Assembly: GCA_943331855.1 (NCBI GenBank) | Contig: CALQNE010000188.1 | Location: 1 to 6,896 of the forward strand | Length of the DNA stretch: 6,896 nucleotides | Direction: 5' to 3' | From: Bordetella parapertussis | GTDB taxonomy: Bacteria; Pseudomonadota; Gammaproteobacteria; Burkholderiales; Burkholderiaceae_B | Shown here: piece by piece, positions 1 through 6,896 of the stretch | Position numbering within the stretch: position 1 is the stretch's first letter | Layout of the letters: every line of letters begins with the position of its first letter | The notes under the pieces: model-generated | Database searches by the model: none | Told to the model about the DNA's origin: nothing | What the model saw: the letters and a program-made list of their open reading frames with translations, nothing else | Program-made: the position numbers and the translations under genes

Positions 1-78
1 AGACAACTGTTGATACCAACACCTGAGCGCTTTGATTCTTGGTTCTTTGCCCAGATGCTGCCAACATCTAAAGAGTAA
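1..78 (+). CDS. Possible C-terminal fragment of an unidentified plus-strand gene (5' end outside window)
   Basis: Reading frame 1 on the plus strand is open from the left edge for 25 codons and ends in TAA at 76-78. The peptide ends in PERFDSWFFAQMLPTSKE, a plausible mix of aromatic, charged and aliphatic residues for a protein C-terminus, and the other two plus frames are closed by TGA within the first 26 bases. Base composition drops sharply to AT-rich just after the stop, as expected at a gene end. If real, the gene converges on the minus-strand operon. I do not recognise the family from so short a piece. The competing reading is a minus-strand ORF starting with ATG at 67-65 and running out of the window; it has no Shine-Dalgarno sequence, so I favour the plus strand, with low certainty. 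Confidence 0.4.
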   Translation, partial: RQLLIPTPERFDSWFFAQMLPTSKE

Positions 79-193
79 CGCAAACAAATTAAAATACTTA
101 GTAGATATTTACTTACAAAAATTCTAGTGTATTTCAACTAAGTTTAATATCATCCTCCCGCTTGAAAAGCAATAAATACAACAGTTTTTATCC

Positions 194-212
194 GTCAGTT
201 TCAAAGACTGAC
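194..212. other. Perfect 6-bp hairpin in the operon's 3' intergenic region
   Basis: GTCAGT at 194-199 is complementary to ACTGAC at 207-212, with a 7-base loop. The hairpin lies 49 bases beyond the stop codon of the last operon gene and is flanked on the plus strand by a T run (185-189) and an A run (213-216), which could extend the stem past a 4-base bulge. Neither strand has a U-tract immediately after the stem, so it is not a textbook intrinsic terminator. It could stabilise the mRNA 3' end or accompany Rho-dependent termination. The surrounding stretch 79-260 is AT-rich and shows no other convincing gene or RNA. Confidence 0.35.
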
Positions 213-260
213 AAAATTGAGAGGTCGTGAATTTAGGCTAAAGCAACTCTTTAAGCGCAC

Positions 261-770
261 TCAAAAGGCAGAACGCTGCAGCAGCCGCTCGCCGATTGAA
301 ACCGAAGAAGAGGTTGAGACATGGCAGCTCCAATCCAGTGTGTGCTGGCGTTCGCAGATGCGCCAACCTTGGGGCGTGCGGCGCAAGCGATCCAGATAAC
401 GCAGGCTGCGCATGGCGACCTGGTCTTTGGCAACCGGTGAGCTCGCGGGCAACACCACAAAAGCAACAGCGTTGGTTTCAGTCTCGGCCACGTCGCCTTC
501 AAGCATATTGAAATTCAAGTTGCCCATGAAATGGGTCGTGATTTTCCATTCGCCTGATTTGTGCTTCTTGAAAGCTAAAAACGAAGCCATCAGTTCTTCG
601 ATCCCTTGAGTCGCGGGTCGGTCATCAAACTTGGTACGCACATCCTCGGTAAAACACGCACGTACCTGCTCAGGATTACTTTGATCAAGCCCCTGATAGT
701 AGCGGGCGATGACATCATGTATCGCCGCACGATCAAGCAATGTCTGAATATCTTTTTGTTGTTGTGACAT
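261..770 (-). CDS. SnoaL/NTF2-like small protein, last gene of the glc operon
   Basis: This 169-residue protein has the pattern of the SnoaL-like (NTF2 superfamily) cone fold. An N-terminal amphipathic helix runs from about residue 8 to 29 (DRAAIHDVIARYYQGLD). Then come an FTEDV turn (40-44), a TTHFMGN strand with His80, a VAETETNAVAFVV strand (94-106), and a closing segment GWRICERQHTLDW (135-147) typical of the C-terminal strand. Tyr24/Tyr25, Asp29, His80 and His143 are the polar residues likely to line the pocket. Members include dehydratases, isomerases, ring-hydroxylating dioxygenase small subunits and many proteins without known activity, so the substrate cannot be named. No signal peptide or membrane segment is seen. 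It starts 13 bp after glcF behind a good Shine-Dalgarno, so it is probably co-expressed with glycolate oxidase. The last 20 residues, Ser-rich then basic, look like a loose tail. Fold assignment is fairly sure; function is unknown. Confidence 0.85.
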   Translation of the reverse strand: MSQQQKDIQTLLDRAAIHDVIARYYQGLDQSNPEQVRACFTEDVRTKFDDRPATQGIEELMASFLAFKKHKSGEWKITTHFMGNLNFNMLEGDVAETETNAVAFVVLPASSPVAKDQVAMRSLRYLDRLRRTPQGWRICERQHTLDWSCHVSTSSSVSIGERLLQRSAF

Positions 771-776
771 AAATAA

Positions 777-781
777 TCCTT
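777..781 (-). promoter_or_regulatory. Ribosome binding site of the SnoaL-like gene
   Basis: On the minus strand AAGGA sits 6 bases before the ATG at 770-768. It is the clearest Shine-Dalgarno in the window and fixes the start of the SnoaL-like gene. It lies inside the 13 bp spacer after the glcF stop codon, so the gene has its own initiation signal although it appears to share the glc transcript. Confidence 0.65.
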
Positions 782-783
782 AA

Positions 784-2013
784 TTACTGAAGCGCTAGAT
801 CGACCACCTCAATCCAGTGACGCACCGGTACCTCGGTGCCACTTTGTAAATGTCCAATGCAACCAATATTTGAAGACAGCATCATATCGGGCGCACTCGC
901 GACCAGTTGCGCCAGCTTACGATCGCGCAGCGACGTTGAGATTTCAGGTTGCAATACTGAATAAGCGCCGGCAGAGCCGCAGCACAAATGACTTTCAGTA
1001 AAGGGCTGCAAGCTTAAGCCAAGTTTGGCGAGTAAATTTTCACTGAGCGGTCGCAGACCTTGCCAATGTTGCAATGTGCAAGGTGGGTGAAACACGGGAC
1101 GCTTAGGCAAGCGTGTCGCATCGAGCTGTGCGGCCAGGGCCTCGGCATGCGGCGCCACCACTTCAGCGATATCGCGCACGAGTGCAACAACTTTTTCAGC
1201 TTTTGCGGCATACACGGCATCATGTCGCAGATGGTGTGCATACTCAACCACCATCGCGCCGCAACCCGACGCGTTCATCACAATTGCATCAATCTTGCCT
1301 GAATCAATCAGCGGCAACCAGGCGTCGATATTTAAGCGCATCTGTGCACGCGCAGTCTCTTGATCATCTAAATGAAAATTCAACGCGCCACAGCAACCCG
1401 CACCCTGCGCCACTTGAGTACCAATCCCCAAGCGATCAAGCACTCGGATCGTGGCAGCATCAATAGTAGGCATCATCGTAGGTTGCACGCAGCCCGTCAG
1501 TAACAAAATCTGCCTGACATGATGCGTCGTATCAGGACGCGCGCCAGTATCACGCGCTTCAATAATTTTTTTCTGTAAAACGCTGGGCAAAAAGGCCCTT
1601 AAGGCCTGCCCCATTCGGTAAGCCGGCGCAAACAAGCTAGACGTTAAGCCTTTGCGCAACAGGGTACGCTGCAGGCGTTGCGACCAAGGTCGCGGTACCT
1701 TTTCTTCAATCAGCTGTCGTCCGATATCAATCAAGTGCCCATACTCAACCCCTGAAGGACACGTTGTTTCGCAGTTACGGCAAGTCAGGCAACGATCTAA
1801 GTGTTGCTGTGTCGCTTGCGTGGGTTCTTGGCCCTCGAGCATCTCTTTGATTAGATAAATACGACCGCGCGGACTATCAAGCTCATCACCGAGCACTTGA
1901 TACGTTGGGCAGGTTGCCGTGCAAAAGCCACAATGCACACAGCGGCGCAAGATTTCGTCGGCTTCTTGGCCGATCACAGAGTCACGGGCCCAGTCGGCAA
2001 GATTTGTTTGCAT
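784..2013 (-). CDS. glcF: Glycolate oxidase iron-sulfur subunit GlcF
   Basis: GlcF is the electron-transfer subunit of the GlcDEF glycolate oxidase, which converts glycolate to glyoxylate and delivers electrons to the respiratory chain at the inner membrane. The 409 residues match the E. coli length of about 407. Two 4Fe-4S ferredoxin-type motifs are intact: Cys25, 28, 31, 35-Pro (CVHCGFCTATCP) and Cys75, 78, 81, 85-Pro (CLTCRNCETTCP). Two cysteine-rich CCG domains follow: GAGCCGALNFH with Cys207/208, and LCCGSAGAYS with Cys344/345. Further cysteines lie at 175, 251, 312 and 385. This is the layout shared with heterodisulfide-reductase-like and LutA-like subunits, but length and position after glcE identify GlcF. 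No transmembrane helix is evident. The ATG lies 10 bp after the glcE stop, with a modest GAAGAG upstream that overlaps that stop. Confidence 0.96.
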   Translation of the reverse strand: MQTNLADWARDSVIGQEADEILRRCVHCGFCTATCPTYQVLGDELDSPRGRIYLIKEMLEGQEPTQATQQHLDRCLTCRNCETTCPSGVEYGHLIDIGRQLIEEKVPRPWSQRLQRTLLRKGLTSSLFAPAYRMGQALRAFLPSVLQKKIIEARDTGARPDTTHHVRQILLLTGCVQPTMMPTIDAATIRVLDRLGIGTQVAQGAGCCGALNFHLDDQETARAQMRLNIDAWLPLIDSGKIDAIVMNASGCGAMVVEYAHHLRHDAVYAAKAEKVVALVRDIAEVVAPHAEALAAQLDATRLPKRPVFHPPCTLQHWQGLRPLSENLLAKLGLSLQPFTESHLCCGSAGAYSVLQPEISTSLRDRKLAQLVASAPDMMLSSNIGCIGHLQSGTEVPVRHWIEVVDLALQ

Positions 2014-2023
2014 CGATTTCTCT

Positions 2024-3127
2024 TCAGAGTCCTGTCACTAAGCGGCCAGGGTTAAAGAGCCCCTGCGGATCAAATTCTTGTTTAAGTCTTTTCACAACGC
2101 CTAAAACACCTGAAGCGAGTGGGTGAAACACCCCGCCCTGCTCAAGCATCGTTTGTGCTGTCGAGGCGCGAAACAAGGTCGCATGACCACCCGCCTGCGC
2201 AGCCACACGTCGCACCGTTGCCGCATCAAGATCCGCAGCGACCCAACGCTGACCGCCACCCCACTCTATCAGGGTCGGCCCCAGATCAAGTGCAGGCGTA
2301 CCCGGTGCCAAGGCCAAACGCCATAAAACCGGTGTGGCAAAAAATGATTGTGTCTGCTCGCGTAGGTCAGTCCAATACGCGTCGGCTTGAGCGTTAGGCA
2401 AAACCTCACCACCCAATTTTTGACGTGCCGAATTCACTGAGGCACTTGCACCGGCCAGTCGCACACGCAAACGACCCGAACTACCATCAAGTGTTTGCCA
2501 CGCAGTGGCCGAGACCGGCAGGGGCAGCGCACGCCAGCTATGGCACAGTTTTAATGCCTGCGCCTCGTTGAGTTCCCATTGCAAGGTGCAAACTTCTTGA
2601 GGTTTAGGAGCGACCTTCACTGAAATCTGCGTGAGTACGCCGAACATCCCCATCGAGCCGGCCAACAAGCGCGAGACGTCGTAACCGGCGACGTTTTTCA
2701 TGACCTCGCCACCAAACTTTTGGACCTGCCCATTTGAAGTTAAAAGATGCGTGCCCAAGACATAATCTTTGACAGGCCCACCGGCATAGCGCCCCGGGCC
2801 TGCGAGCCCTGCTGCCACGCAACCACCAATCGTCGCTTGTGCGCCGAACGCGGGCGGATCAAAGGCGAGCATTTGATTGGCCGCCGCCAGCGTATCAATG
2901 ACTTCTTGCAGGGGTGTGCCTGCTAATGCCGTCACAACGAGCTCGGTCGGCTCATAGCTCACAATGCCGCGCACGCTTGTCATATCCAGGCGAACGCAAG
3001 GCGCAGTAGAAAGCTGCGGAGCATTACCGTAGAAGGCTTTCGTGCGCCCGCCTTCGATCAGAATGACATTTTTTTTCTGAGCAGCGTCTAACACCTGCTC
3101 ACTTAACTGGGCGATGGCTTGATTCAT
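2024..3127 (-). CDS. glcE: Glycolate oxidase FAD-binding subunit GlcE
   Basis: GlcE is the second FAD-domain subunit of glycolate oxidase and is required for activity together with GlcD and GlcF. At 367 residues it is slightly longer than E. coli GlcE (about 350). A PCMH-type FAD-binding domain covers roughly residues 15-175, with IEGGRTKAFYG (24-34), RGIVSYEPTELVVTA (53-67), FDPPAFGAQATIGG (89-102) and GGEVMKNVAGYDVSRL (139-154), followed by GSMGMFGVLTQI. It ends in FDPQGLFNPGRL (352-363). The family's metal-binding HxGDGNxH and GEHG motifs seen in GlcD are absent, as is normal for GlcE. It begins only 6 bp after the glcD stop. I see no good Shine-Dalgarno before this ATG, so translation is probably coupled to glcD. 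Residues 180-330 are the least conserved part, which is also usual for this subunit. Confidence 0.95.
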   Translation of the reverse strand: MNQAIAQLSEQVLDAAQKKNVILIEGGRTKAFYGNAPQLSTAPCVRLDMTSVRGIVSYEPTELVVTALAGTPLQEVIDTLAAANQMLAFDPPAFGAQATIGGCVAAGLAGPGRYAGGPVKDYVLGTHLLTSNGQVQKFGGEVMKNVAGYDVSRLLAGSMGMFGVLTQISVKVAPKPQEVCTLQWELNEAQALKLCHSWRALPLPVSATAWQTLDGSSGRLRVRLAGASASVNSARQKLGGEVLPNAQADAYWTDLREQTQSFFATPVLWRLALAPGTPALDLGPTLIEWGGGQRWVAADLDAATVRRVAAQAGGHATLFRASTAQTMLEQGGVFHPLASGVLGVVKRLKQEFDPQGLFNPGRLVTGL

Positions 3128-3133
3128 CGCAGT

Positions 3134-4630
3134 CTAGAATCTTGGGATATCAGGAAACGCAATGGCGCCGCCATGTACATGCATCTTGCCGTACTCAGCG
3201 CAACGTCTGAGGCTCGGGATCACCTTATCTGGATTTAATAGCCCAGCCGGATCAAAAGCACGCTTGACTGCTGTAAAGGTATCGAGTTCTTCGCGTGAAA
3301 ACTGCACACACATTTGATTGATTTTTTCAATGCCGACGCCGTGCTCACCCGTGATGGTGCCCCCCACTTCGACACACAACTCAAGAATCGCCGCACCAAA
3401 ATCTTCAGCGCGTTGCACTTCATCAGGAAAATTTGAATCGAACAATATCAACGGATGCAGATTGCCATCGCCGGCATGAAACACATTGGCACACCGCATG
3501 TTGAATTGCTTTTCCATATCCTGGATGGCGTTGAGCACACGGCCAAGATGGCGTCGTGGAATCGTGCCGTCCATGCAGTAGTAATCTGGCGACACACGCC
3601 CTGCTGCCGGAAACGCATTTTTACGCCCGGCCCAAAAGCGCAGACGCTCAGCCTCGTTTTGCGACACTTGCAAACGTATTGCGCCCGCTTTTTCAAAGAC
3701 CGCTTGCATCCGCAGCACTTCATCAGCAACTTCATCGACCGTGCCATCAGATTCACACAACAAGATCGCTGCAGCCTCGGTGTCATAACCTGCTTTAACA
3801 AAGGGCTCTACCATTTTGGTTGCTTGCTGATCCATCATCTCAAGACCGGCCGGGATAATGCCTGCGGCAATAATTTGTGCAACCGCCTGACTGGCTTTCT
3901 CAACATCATCAAAGCTTGCCATGATGACGGTGGCCAGTGCTGGCTTAGGCGTCAAGCGCAAGGTAACTTCAGTGACCACACCCAGCATGCCTTCAGAGCC
4001 GACAAAGACCGATAACAATTCGGGCCCTGCGCTATCAGGCGCAAGCGAACCGAGTTCAATGATCTCACCATCCATACTGACCATGCGCACTTTCAACACG
4101 TTGTGCACCGTCAAACCATACTTCAAACAATGCACGCCGCCTGAGTTCTCGGCAACGTTACCGCCGATTGAGCAGGCAATCTGACTTGAAGGATCGGGGG
4201 CGTAATACAAACCAAAGGGGCTCACCGCCTCTGAGACTGCCAAGTTGCGCACACCAGGCTCAACCACGGCAATAGCTGCCTCACGATCAATATGTTTAAT
4301 ACGATTGAATTTTGCCAGCCCAAGCAACACGCCTTGTGCGTGTGGCATGGCGCCACCCGACAAGCCTGTGCCCGCACCGCGCGCCACAACCGGAACATTT
4401 AACCGCTTGCATACAATCAGCACCGCCTGCACTTGCGCTTCGGTTTCGGGTAATACCACCACCATCGGAACCGAGCGATATAACGATAAGCCGTCGCACT
4501 CGTAGGGGCGGGTGTCTTCGCGGCGACTGAGCACACAGTGTGCGGGCAACACTGCCAGCAGTGCCTCAACGACCTCAGCCGACTCGGATCCCGTCGCCTT
4601 GAGCAATACTTGTTCTGTCACGGCATTCAT
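3134..4630 (-). CDS. glcD: Glycolate oxidase catalytic subunit GlcD
   Basis: GlcD is the FAD subunit that oxidises glycolate (and often D-lactate) to the 2-oxoacid. Its 498 residues fit the E. coli length of 499. The PCMH FAD domain spans about 53-232, with ARGAGTGLSGG (83-93), DPSSQIACSIGGNVAENSGG (146-165) and VGSEGMLGVVTEV (210-222). The FAD-oxidase C-terminal domain carries FHAGDGNLHP (384-393) with His385 and His392 as likely metal ligands, TGEHGVG (427-433) and FDPAGLLNPDKV (459-470). The tail CAEYGKMHVHGG to the final FPDIPRF closely resembles the E. coli GlcD C-terminus, which separates it from D-lactate dehydrogenases and from LutB or YdiJ types. It starts 2 bp after the stop of the upstream paralogue with no evident Shine-Dalgarno, so translational coupling is likely. 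Everything needed for activity appears intact. Confidence 0.97.
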   Translation of the reverse strand: MNAVTEQVLLKATGSESAEVVEALLAVLPAHCVLSRREDTRPYECDGLSLYRSVPMVVVLPETEAQVQAVLIVCKRLNVPVVARGAGTGLSGGAMPHAQGVLLGLAKFNRIKHIDREAAIAVVEPGVRNLAVSEAVSPFGLYYAPDPSSQIACSIGGNVAENSGGVHCLKYGLTVHNVLKVRMVSMDGEIIELGSLAPDSAGPELLSVFVGSEGMLGVVTEVTLRLTPKPALATVIMASFDDVEKASQAVAQIIAAGIIPAGLEMMDQQATKMVEPFVKAGYDTEAAAILLCESDGTVDEVADEVLRMQAVFEKAGAIRLQVSQNEAERLRFWAGRKNAFPAAGRVSPDYYCMDGTIPRRHLGRVLNAIQDMEKQFNMRCANVFHAGDGNLHPLILFDSNFPDEVQRAEDFGAAILELCVEVGGTITGEHGVGIEKINQMCVQFSREELDTFTAVKRAFDPAGLLNPDKVIPSLRRCAEYGKMHVHGGAIAFPDIPRF

Positions 4631-4632
4631 TT

Positions 4633-6066
4633 TTAGGTGCCCGCGTGTCGATAATTTTTGGGTTCAAGCATTTTGCCGGGATTCATGATGTTATGCGGAT
4701 CAAAGGCCGTCTTTAAGGCCCGCATCAAATCTAGCGCATCTTCGCCATGTTCATCAGCCATAAACTGCATCTTGTGCAGACCAATGCCATGCTCGCCTGT
4801 GCAAGTTCCATCGGCCTGAATCGCTTGCGTCACTAACGCGTGATTAATCCGTTCAGATTCATCCCACTCGGCTTGGCTATTTGGATCAAGCAACATCAAT
4901 ACATGAAAATTGCCATCACCCACGTGACCCACGATCGTGCTCGGAAAACTTGCTTTGGCTAATTCTTTTGTCGCTAAATCGATGCTCTCGGCCAAGCGCG
5001 ACAGAGGCACACATACATCTGTCGTATTCGACTTGCAGCCTGGGCGCAACTGCAGGCCTGCAAAATAGGCGTTATGCCGTGCCGTCCAAAGCCGATTGCG
5101 GTCTTCGGGATGCTCGGCCCATTCAAAATCCATCCCACCACAATCTTTGGCCAGTTCTTGCACCGTTTGGGCCTGCTCTTTGACGCTGGCCTCTGAACCG
5201 TGAAATTCAAACAGCAACAAAGGGGTCTCACGCAGCGTCAGTTTGCTGTAGCGATTGCCCGCCATCACAGCTGCAGCGTCCATCAGTTCAACACGCGCAA
5301 TAGGGATACCCATCTGTATTGTCTGAATCACGCACTGAACCGCTTCATGCACCGTTGGAAAATTACAGACAGCAGCCGATACGGCCTCGGGTTGCGGATA
5401 AATTTTGACGGTGATCTCGGTGATGACACCTAAGGTGCCTTCGCTTCCAACAAAAATACGCGTCAAGTCGTAACCCGCTGAAGACTTGCGCGCACGACGC
5501 GCTGTGCGAATCACTTTTGCATCTGCGGTAACCACAGTTAATGACACAACGTTTTCTCGCATCGTGCCGTAACGCACTGCGTTGGTACCTGAGGCGCGTG
5601 TCGCAGACATCCCACCTATTGACGCATCTGCACCCGGATCAATCGGGAAAAATAAACCTGTGTCACGAATTTGCTCGTTTAATTGCTTTCGTGTGACGCC
5701 GGGCTGAACGGTCACAGTTTGATCCTCAGCATTGATCGAGACAATCTTATTCATCGCGGTCAAGTCAAGACTAATTCCACCCTGAATCGCCAGAATATGA
5801 CCTTCAAGAGACGACCCGACACCGAAAGGAATTAACGGGATTTTGTACTGGCTACAAAGCTTAACCACCGCAACGACTTCATCGGTGTTTTCAGCAAAGA
5901 CCACCCCATCAGGCAACATCGTCGGAAACGGCGATTCGTCTTTGCCATGATGCTCGCGCACCGCATTGGCCATTGAAAAGCGTTCGGCGAACTGACCTTT
6001 GAGCGCCGCAATCATTTCAGCGGGTAAAGGACGACGCAAGGTTTGGGCGGTATGCGGAGCGTTCAT
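4633..6066 (-). CDS. FAD-linked D-2-hydroxyacid oxidase, cytochrome-type D-lactate dehydrogenase (DLD/LDHD family)
   Basis: This 477-residue flavoprotein probably oxidises D-lactate or a related D-2-hydroxyacid to the 2-oxoacid and passes electrons to a cytochrome or quinone rather than NAD. The PCMH FAD domain covers about 55-225: PFGVGSSLEGH (80-90), DPGADASIGGMSATRASG (143-160), TNAVRYGTM (161-169) and VGSEGTLGVITEI (206-218). The C-terminal domain has VGHVGDGNFH (379-388) with His381 and His388 as likely metal ligands, TGEHGIG (423-429) and FDPHNIMNPGK (455-465). The GSSLEGH and MSATRASGTNAVRYGTM signatures are those of yeast DLD1 and human LDHD, and distinguish it from GlcD, its neighbour and distant paralogue. 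No N-terminal targeting sequence is seen, so it is probably cytoplasmic or peripherally membrane-bound. The ATG lies 34 bp after aroG with only a poor ribosome binding site. The exact substrate is inference; the names dld or ldhD would fit. Confidence 0.92.
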   Translation of the reverse strand: MNAPHTAQTLRRPLPAEMIAALKGQFAERFSMANAVREHHGKDESPFPTMLPDGVVFAENTDEVVAVVKLCSQYKIPLIPFGVGSSLEGHILAIQGGISLDLTAMNKIVSINAEDQTVTVQPGVTRKQLNEQIRDTGLFFPIDPGADASIGGMSATRASGTNAVRYGTMRENVVSLTVVTADAKVIRTARRARKSSAGYDLTRIFVGSEGTLGVITEITVKIYPQPEAVSAAVCNFPTVHEAVQCVIQTIQMGIPIARVELMDAAAVMAGNRYSKLTLRETPLLLFEFHGSEASVKEQAQTVQELAKDCGGMDFEWAEHPEDRNRLWTARHNAYFAGLQLRPGCKSNTTDVCVPLSRLAESIDLATKELAKASFPSTIVGHVGDGNFHVLMLLDPNSQAEWDESERINHALVTQAIQADGTCTGEHGIGLHKMQFMADEHGEDALDLMRALKTAFDPHNIMNPGKMLEPKNYRHAGT

Positions 6067-6100
6067 ACGAGAGGTCTCATCACAAGCTAACTTTAAAAGA

Positions 6101-6896
<796 letters not shown>

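Noticed and set aside
1..54. Resemblance of TPERFDSWFF in the left-edge peptide to a TP...RFD..FF pattern of some NUDIX hydrolases
   Set aside because: The stop comes within 10 codons, which does not suit that family's domain order, and the match is too short to name a family.
162..191. Weak plus-strand promoter-like TTGAAA with a T-rich -10
   Set aside because: The -10 is poor, and it would only drive antisense transcription into the SnoaL-like gene; AT-rich intergenic DNA gives such matches by chance.
217..609. Plus-strand ORFs (217-399, 296-511, 412-609) opposite the SnoaL-like gene
   Set aside because: Their products have no recognisable motifs, overlap a well-supported minus-strand gene and overlap each other in different frames; they are shadows.
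3455..4015. 186-codon plus-strand ORF opposite glcD
   Set aside because: It is long by chance only. The complementary strand encodes an intact, highly conserved GlcD over the same bases, and the plus-strand product is low in recognisable structure.
6069..6078. Short inverted repeat GAGA-GG-TCTC just before the D-2-hydroxyacid oxidase start
   Set aside because: Four base pairs with a two-base centre is too short for a stable hairpin, and there is no evidence for an operator.
6063..6080. Five-codon minus-strand mini-ORF (Met-Arg-Pro-Leu-Val) whose TGA overlaps the D-2-hydroxyacid oxidase ATG as ATGA
   Set aside because: It could be a coupling leader, but it has no good Shine-Dalgarno and an ORF this short is expected by chance.

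Overview
The window is a compact, ordinary-looking chromosomal segment from a Gram-negative bacterium, most probably a betaproteobacterium of the Burkholderiales. This rests on family resemblance of the proteins, intermediate base composition and gene order, not on any 16S or database match. All confidently called genes lie on the minus strand and are read from right to left.

In transcription order the layout is: (1) the C-terminal three quarters of a class I AroG-type DAHP synthase, cut by the right edge; (2) an FAD-dependent D-2-hydroxyacid oxidase of the cytochrome-linked D-lactate dehydrogenase type; (3) glcD, (4) glcE and (5) glcF, the three subunits of membrane-linked glycolate oxidase; (6) a small SnoaL/NTF2-like protein of unknown role. 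Gaps are 34, 2, 6, 10 and 13 bp and contain no terminator-like structure, so genes 2 to 6 very likely form one operon. Whether aroG belongs to the same transcript is open. After the operon comes a 182 bp AT-rich stretch with one good hairpin but no classical U-tract terminator. The last 78 bases at the left edge may hold the 3' end of an unidentified plus-strand gene converging on the operon.

Functional picture: GlcD carries the FAD and the metal-binding C-terminal motifs for alpha-hydroxyacid oxidation. GlcE is a shorter FAD-domain paralogue without those metal motifs. GlcF carries two 4Fe-4S sites and two CCG domains and should pass electrons to the respiratory chain. The neighbouring D-lactate dehydrogenase-like enzyme is a second, distantly related flavoprotein with an intact active-site architecture, so the operon probably oxidises glycolate plus another D-2-hydroxyacid to 2-oxoacids. 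The usual enterobacterial companions glcG, glcB, glcA and glcC are absent from the window. The SnoaL-like gene occupies the position after glcF where E. coli has glcG.

I found no convincing unknown system, mobile element, CRISPR array or RNA gene. The most interesting points are the SnoaL-like gene translationally close to glcF, the tandem flavoprotein arrangement, and the close placement behind aroG.
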